This document shows, piece by piece, positions 59,246 to 64,000 of a stretch of DNA of 64,000 nt; position 1 is the first letter of the stretch; each line of letters opens with the position of its first letter. The notes under the pieces are model-generated. The model made no database searches. It saw only the letters and a list, made by a program, of their open reading frames with translations, and had not been told where the DNA came from. The position numbers were made by a program, and so were the translations under genes. The DNA comes from Pardosa pseudoannulata (lineage: Eukaryota > Arthropoda > Arachnida > Araneae > Lycosidae): the NCBI GenBank assembly GCA_032207245.1, contig CM063500.1, positions 20,280,024-20,344,023 on the forward strand, read 5' to 3'.

Positions 59246-59961
59246 GCTTGCAATTCCATCACTTCTCACCTTTAGTCACTTTTTTTACAATTGATCACTT
59301 TTAGTCACTTTTTTAAGTAAACAGTCACTTTTAATCACTTTTTTTCATGGGGTATCACAGCAAAAGTCTTGTTGAAAAAAGAAAATCAGAATTAATAACA
59401 AAATATTTTAATAAAAGACCAAAAATGTGATGCTCTAATCTTATTTTTCTTATTAAAATGTAGTTAGTCATATGGTTTTCAAAATTTAGTGATTTTAAAA
59501 AGTTGTAAAGAAGTTCCTGAAATCTACATTTGTACTGAAACGTACATTTAATACATTAAAGTAATATATGTCAAAGCACACATTTCTCTTTTTCTTAACA
59601 ATTTTTGTTTAGACACTCTAATCTAGCTATGTACATATTTCAAAACCTCATTAATATATCCAGAAAATTGTGATTATAAAATTAATGTATTGTATGTATT
59701 CAAATCTAATTTATAGATTTTCTTGAATAAAAAGCAATGTTGAGTTGTGTTAAACAACATTTTTAATCTTTTTTGTATTTGACTCTAAAATCTTGTCTTG
59801 CATGAATCATTTGATTTAGAGTTAAAATAAATAGAAAAATCTTAATAATAGCATCTGTAATCAAGAGGAGAAAAAAAATCTTTTAATTTTTAGTCACTTA
59901 TTCTGTGTTATTTGTCACTTTTCTCACCTTTTTGAAAGTACCTCAGCAGTTGCAAGCATGC
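59246..59961. mobile_element. Possible transposon bounded by TTTCACAG repeats
   Basis: TTTCACAG occurs at 59238-59245 and 59962-59969 immediately outside termini that read GCTTGCAATTCC on the left and, inverted, GCATGCTTGCAACTG on the right. A perfect 8-bp duplication (9 with the next G) around partly inverted ends suggests an inserted element. However, the inner TAGTCACTT motifs run in the same direction at both ends, so the assignment is uncertain. Confidence 0.45.
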
Positions 59962-61377
59962 TTTCACAGGAGTGCCACAAAGTATTGCAAAATCTTCATA
60001 TTTAATTACATTAGTAATTCCTAAAGTGTGTGCCATAGTGACCATATGAAGGCAAACTCGAAGGCATTTATCCTAATTGTACTAAATCGTGGTAGGAATC
60101 CAAAACTTTTTATATATGTAAAAGTTTTGGTATGGTTAAATTTTCATTTAACCTAGTGTAAAACTTAAACTGTCAGTACAGAACAGTCATGAAAGTTTGA
60201 ATAAAGTATTAGTAACAGTAATCATTTTCTCAAGATCTTAAATGAAAAACCAGGTGCTCTATAACTAGTTTATAGGAAAGAGGGCCCTGTTAAAATTCTT
60301 TAAAATTGTAAGATATGTATGAATGTTTATCTGTAGATAATACAAAATAGAAATAATGAGTGAACATCAATGTATCAAAAATAACTTGGGAAGAGTATTG
60401 GTACAAAGTCCAATTTAAAAAAAAAGCCATTGGAACTCTAAAGTCTGAGAACTACTGACATACCGGTTTTTTCAGCATTAACACAATTTATAAATCATTG
60501 TTTACTTTAAAATTTATTGTTTGGTCACCTTTTTTATAGACTATTTTTTCTTTGTTACTTGTCCCACATCATTTGTCACATTTCTTACTTTTTTTCTGTG
60601 TTCTCTAACCAGTTGCATGCCTGGATATTAAGTATTGGTAACTTACTGCTCTAACTTTTTTTTGTTATCAGTAATATTTAAACAAAGAAAGGTATCATTA
60701 AAAACATATTTAAATTATCGCAATTTATTAACTTTGGATAGTTTAAAGCTTTTCATATATTCTTAAAAGCTAACTTCTTTGAAACAATTATGCTCTGTTT
60801 GTAAAATGCATTTTTTAGCCTAAAAGACAAATTGTACACATATTGTGTGTAATAGAACTGAACTTGAAAATTTTTTTTCCATTTCTAAAGATTGCTTTCA
60901 AAATCACTTCTCCCCTTTGAATGGGTTAAAAATAGTTCTTTTTTTTTTAATTCTGTAACACATGTATATATTTGTAATACATGTTTATTAATTACATATA
61001 TATGTATATGCAGGTAATTTTTCTTCAAGAAAAAAAAAATCCCACTCCCCCCAATGTTAGGAAATAGACTTTTAACAATTCAGTAGACATTCTGTATTTA
61101 AAAAAAAGGTTCAAATATTCAGAATGTGGTAAAAATAAATTACAAAATATTCAAATTTAAGTAATTTGTTTCAAAATGACTTCTTAAATTTTAATTTTAG
61201 AAAGTATAATAAAATCAGTATTTCAAATTACAATTACTAAATAAAAGTTATGAAATGAGGATAATTTTATTAAATGGTCTGAATTAAAATTATTAAATTA
61301 AGTTTAAAAAGTAATTTTTTGCTCATTTTATTGATTAGTAATTTTTGAATGTTTGAAATTGATTTAGTTTTCATAAG

Positions 61378-61411
61378 TTTTTTTTTTTTTTTTTTTTTTT
61401 TTGGGGGGGGG
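61378..61411. repeat. Poly-T/poly-G tract
   Basis: 25 T followed by 9 G. Read on the minus strand it is nine C then 25 A. No retrocopied gene is recognisable next to it. Confidence 0.9.
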
Positions 61412-61814
61412 TGTGTGAATAGTGAAAACACTTCCCTGTGTTGTTTTAAATGAAATTATGTTTGCTTAGTTCTTAAATAAGCTAATAGATAACTTGGGTA
61501 GTGAATCTTGGCCCTCATTCCTTTGGCTTTTAGTGTCAATGTTAAAGTCAACTTTGCATATCATCACCAATGTTTGTTTTCTTCTGTTTAATTTATAATT
61601 ACTAAGATTTGTATGTGAAGAGTACAGCAAATAAAAATGGCAGCAATTAAAAATAAATAAAAAGCCGAAAAATTCACTTGCAAATTGCTATTTTATGTAT
61701 AGATATGGTTTTAAAGCCCAATTTATTATGAATCCTATTTTATTGCTACATATGTGTAAATAAGCATTTTATATGACTTATTGCTCTTCAGAATTCAAGT
61801 TCATGGGTTTGAAT

Positions 61815-62548
61815 TAGGGATGCATTGAATGTCAATTTATTTGGCCAGATACCGGATATCTGGCCAGAGTTTCAGCTGGATATCCAGCTGAATGTCATTA
61901 TGTTTCGCACTTTTTTTAAAAATTTATTTTAAATAAATCAATTTTATGTACTTTATTTTTGCAACCAAATTGTATTTTTTAATTAGTAAATTACTTGTAC
62001 TATAATTTATTTAAAAACTTTTAAGTTTCAGTACTCAGTATCTCAATTCGACATTATTTAATTAGAAAAATCAAATCTGAATAAAAACATTTTTAATAGT
62101 CCTCTACCTTCTTTCTTTAATGGTTCTTATGTTTGTGTATAAAAAATTTCAAGAACATATTTCCACTTTTTTTAAAAAAAAAGTAAATTATCTTTATTCT
62201 CCTATCCTCCCAAAAAGTAAGTTTTGTCTTTTGTGTTCTCAGATTCAAGAACACAAGTTTGCAGTTGAGACTGAAAAAACAATGATTTATGATTTTTTAA
62301 ATGTATAAATAAACCTAATTTTGTTCCCATAAAGCTTTTTTTTAATGTAATGCCTCAGAATACTAATTCACATTGTTTCATATATTGTGTAACATTTTTT
62401 TTGTTATATTTATCTTTTTTTGTCAGTGTATAATTTTTGGCCGGATGTACTGCCGGATAATTGTAATATCCGGCTACTGCCAATTATCCAGTATAGTGGC
62501 CCTATGTGCCAGAGGCAGTATGTTAGCTGTATAACTGTTGTATCCCTA
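61815..62548. mobile_element. Non-autonomous hAT-like element, copy B (734 bp)
   Basis: Begins TAGGGATGCATTGAATG and ends GTTGTATCCCTA. It is collinear with copy A (9683-10416) throughout, sharing for example ATATCTGGCCAGAGTTTCAG near the start and GTACTGCCGGATAATTGTAA near the end. The possible target duplicates GTTTGAAT and GTTAAAAC agree at only 5 of 8. No transposase. Confidence 0.78.
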
Positions 62549-64000
62549 GTTAAAACTCTACAGCTAGTATGGATGTTTGTAGCTATTTGAAGTCATTTTT
62601 AAACAGTAGGTAATGAACCTTGTGTAGCAGAAAAGTTGACTACGGTGTTCCAAATCAAATCAATCATTATAGAACTTGTCTTTTGTACATTCTCCTGCAA
62701 GTTCTATCCAAAATTGCATCTCCACTAAAAAGTAAATTTACTTCAAAGTAATTTCTTAATTTTAACATGCTTCTATAGTATTACTTCGTTGTTAAAACTC
62801 ATACAAAATATAGTGTTCTAAAATAATTATTGGTTGCTATGTTTGCATGATTGCATCTTAATGGCGTTAAACACATTGGTTTTGCTAATGTAGAAGAGCA
62901 GATATGTGTAAATGCAGTGGTAAAGAGAGATGGTTGTATGTCTGAGATGAATATCTATTATTAAAACTCTCTGGTGAATGTAATATGTTTGTGTGTATAT
63001 GATTGTGTGTAAATTTACTAACTTTTATTACCAGGTTTCTTTAGTCTAACTTTGTTAGATGTAAGCATGTATATGCATATTTATTTCTAAAACAAATTTT
63101 TGTTTACATATGGGGGTAATTCTTTTTGCAAATTTGTGCTAATTACACACTAACAGTCTGCAAAATGTTGGACATTAAATGTAAAAATTAAAATAAGAGG
63201 ATTGGAGTAAAGTTTGAATAAAATTAATTTCTTGTGTGTTATATTTTCAATGTATTTTGCTTTACTTCGATTTAACTGATGTTACATTTGCATGAGAACA
63301 AGCCTTATTTTCTAGAAAAATTTAGCACAAAGTTGTATATTTTTGCATCTATTATATTTTGTGTTTAATAGCGATTCTTATATAGATTTAGGAATTATCA
63401 GGTATTTTATATACTTCCATGTGAAGTTAATGTTTCTGATGGATATTATCTACAAAAGTACTGCAATCAATTTACATATCTTAATGGTAATAACTGAGCT
63501 TGGCTGTTCAATCCTTTTTAATCAGTTTTATCATCTTTAAATTAAGATTGGAAGCTCAATATCTCTGCAAAAATTTAATTTGTCAAAAGCAATGCTAATT
63601 AACTTTTTACACTTTTTATCTTGTTATACAGTTCTTACACAACGTGAGAGTGATATGTTGTTTAATTTTCTTAAATATATATTAATTACAAACATTTTCA
63701 AGATTTGGTTCTGCAGTCATCCTCATGGGACCTTGATTTTTTCTTCTTTTTGCTGACATTACTATGCTTTTTCAAAGTCTTTTCCATTCCTTTCTTATAT
63801 TTCTTTTGGTGTTGGTTTATGCACTTGTTTTATTGCTCTTTGGAAAGTTATTTTCATTTTAATTCAGAACAAACTAAAAACCTGACCTTGGTGTAAAGTA
63901 TTTTGAGTGATCTGGTATGTACAACAGTTAATTTTTCGATCTGTTCAATGGCTTGTGGGCTCAATGGCTTGGTTTGTGGTAAAAATTAGTATTGAGTATT
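62549..64000 (+). other. Fmr1 intron 10, right part
   Basis: AT-rich sequence to the window edge with no recognised exon or repeat. The open frames at 63343-63540 and 63705-63896 show no domain. Confidence 0.65.

Larger units (their letters stand above)
57717..61814 (+). other. Fmr1 intron 10, left part
   Basis: AT-rich, with repeated TCACTTTT-containing blocks at about 59246-59345, 59890-59961 and 60520-60617 that look like pieces of transposon ends, and a 25-base T run followed by nine G (61378-61411). I found no exon for the remaining Fmr1 protein. Confidence 0.7.

Noticed and set aside
59243..60617. One large element from CAGGCTTGCAAT to the inverted CAGGCATGCAACTGG end
   Set aside because: The termini look related, but the flanking 8-mers do not match, whereas the shorter 59246-59961 interval has a perfect flanking repeat.
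1..64000. CRISPR arrays, bacterial operons, phage or plasmid systems
   Set aside because: Spliced eukaryotic genes, LTR retrotransposons and MITEs explain the window; no spaced repeat array or prokaryotic gene was seen.

Overview
This is a eukaryotic nuclear window: very AT-rich (roughly three quarters A+T by eye), with spliced genes, introns of 0.1 to 8.7 kb, GT-AG splice sites and dispersed transposons. It is probably from an arthropod. The large introns, the single FMR1-family gene and the type of Ty3/Gypsy element suggest a chelicerate such as a spider, but that is an inference. No bacterial-style operon, CRISPR array or confident tRNA or rRNA gene was seen.

Two host genes run left to right on the + strand. 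The first (52-7781) is the 3' part of a choline/ethanolamine kinase gene: four coding exons covering the end of the catalytic domain and the C-terminus, with earlier exons left of the window. The second (25293-57716, continuing past the right edge) is the 5' part of the FMR1/FXR-family RNA-binding protein gene. Ten coding exons join without a frame break into 334 residues: two Tudor/Agenet domains, KH0, KH1 and KH2. The C-terminal exons (end of KH2 region, RGG region) were not found before 64000.

Between the genes, 7782-14050 is AT-rich 3' UTR or intergenic DNA. It is followed at about 14.05-23.9 kb by an island with visibly more G+C and CpG, packed with decayed repeats. The island holds a dead Gypsy RT/RNase H fragment (about 14345-14830) and an internally deleted Gypsy-type element (17651-20167; two 195-bp LTRs, 4-bp target duplication, primer-binding site, gag, start of protease and end of pol, with no RT, RNase H or integrase core). 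It also holds two tandem duplications and a perfect 24-bp palindrome.

Inside Fmr1 intron 6, in antisense orientation, lies a nearly complete young Ty3/Gypsy retrotransposon (41187-45851). Its 213/214-bp LTRs differ by two substitutions and two small indels, it has a GGTC target duplication, and gag overlaps pol in the -1 frame. All catalytic motifs of protease, RT, RNase H and integrase are visible, but one in-frame stop cuts off the pol tail. It has no env.

Smaller non-autonomous DNA transposons can be delimited by termini and target duplications: two 734-bp hAT-like copies about 52 kb apart (9683-10416 and 61815-62548), a 200-bp hAT-like MITE (57028-57227) and a 172-bp piggyBac-like MITE (50806-50977). 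Nothing here clearly amounts to a new biological system. The most informative items are the paired autonomous-type and deleted Gypsy elements, the repeat island and the delimited MITEs.
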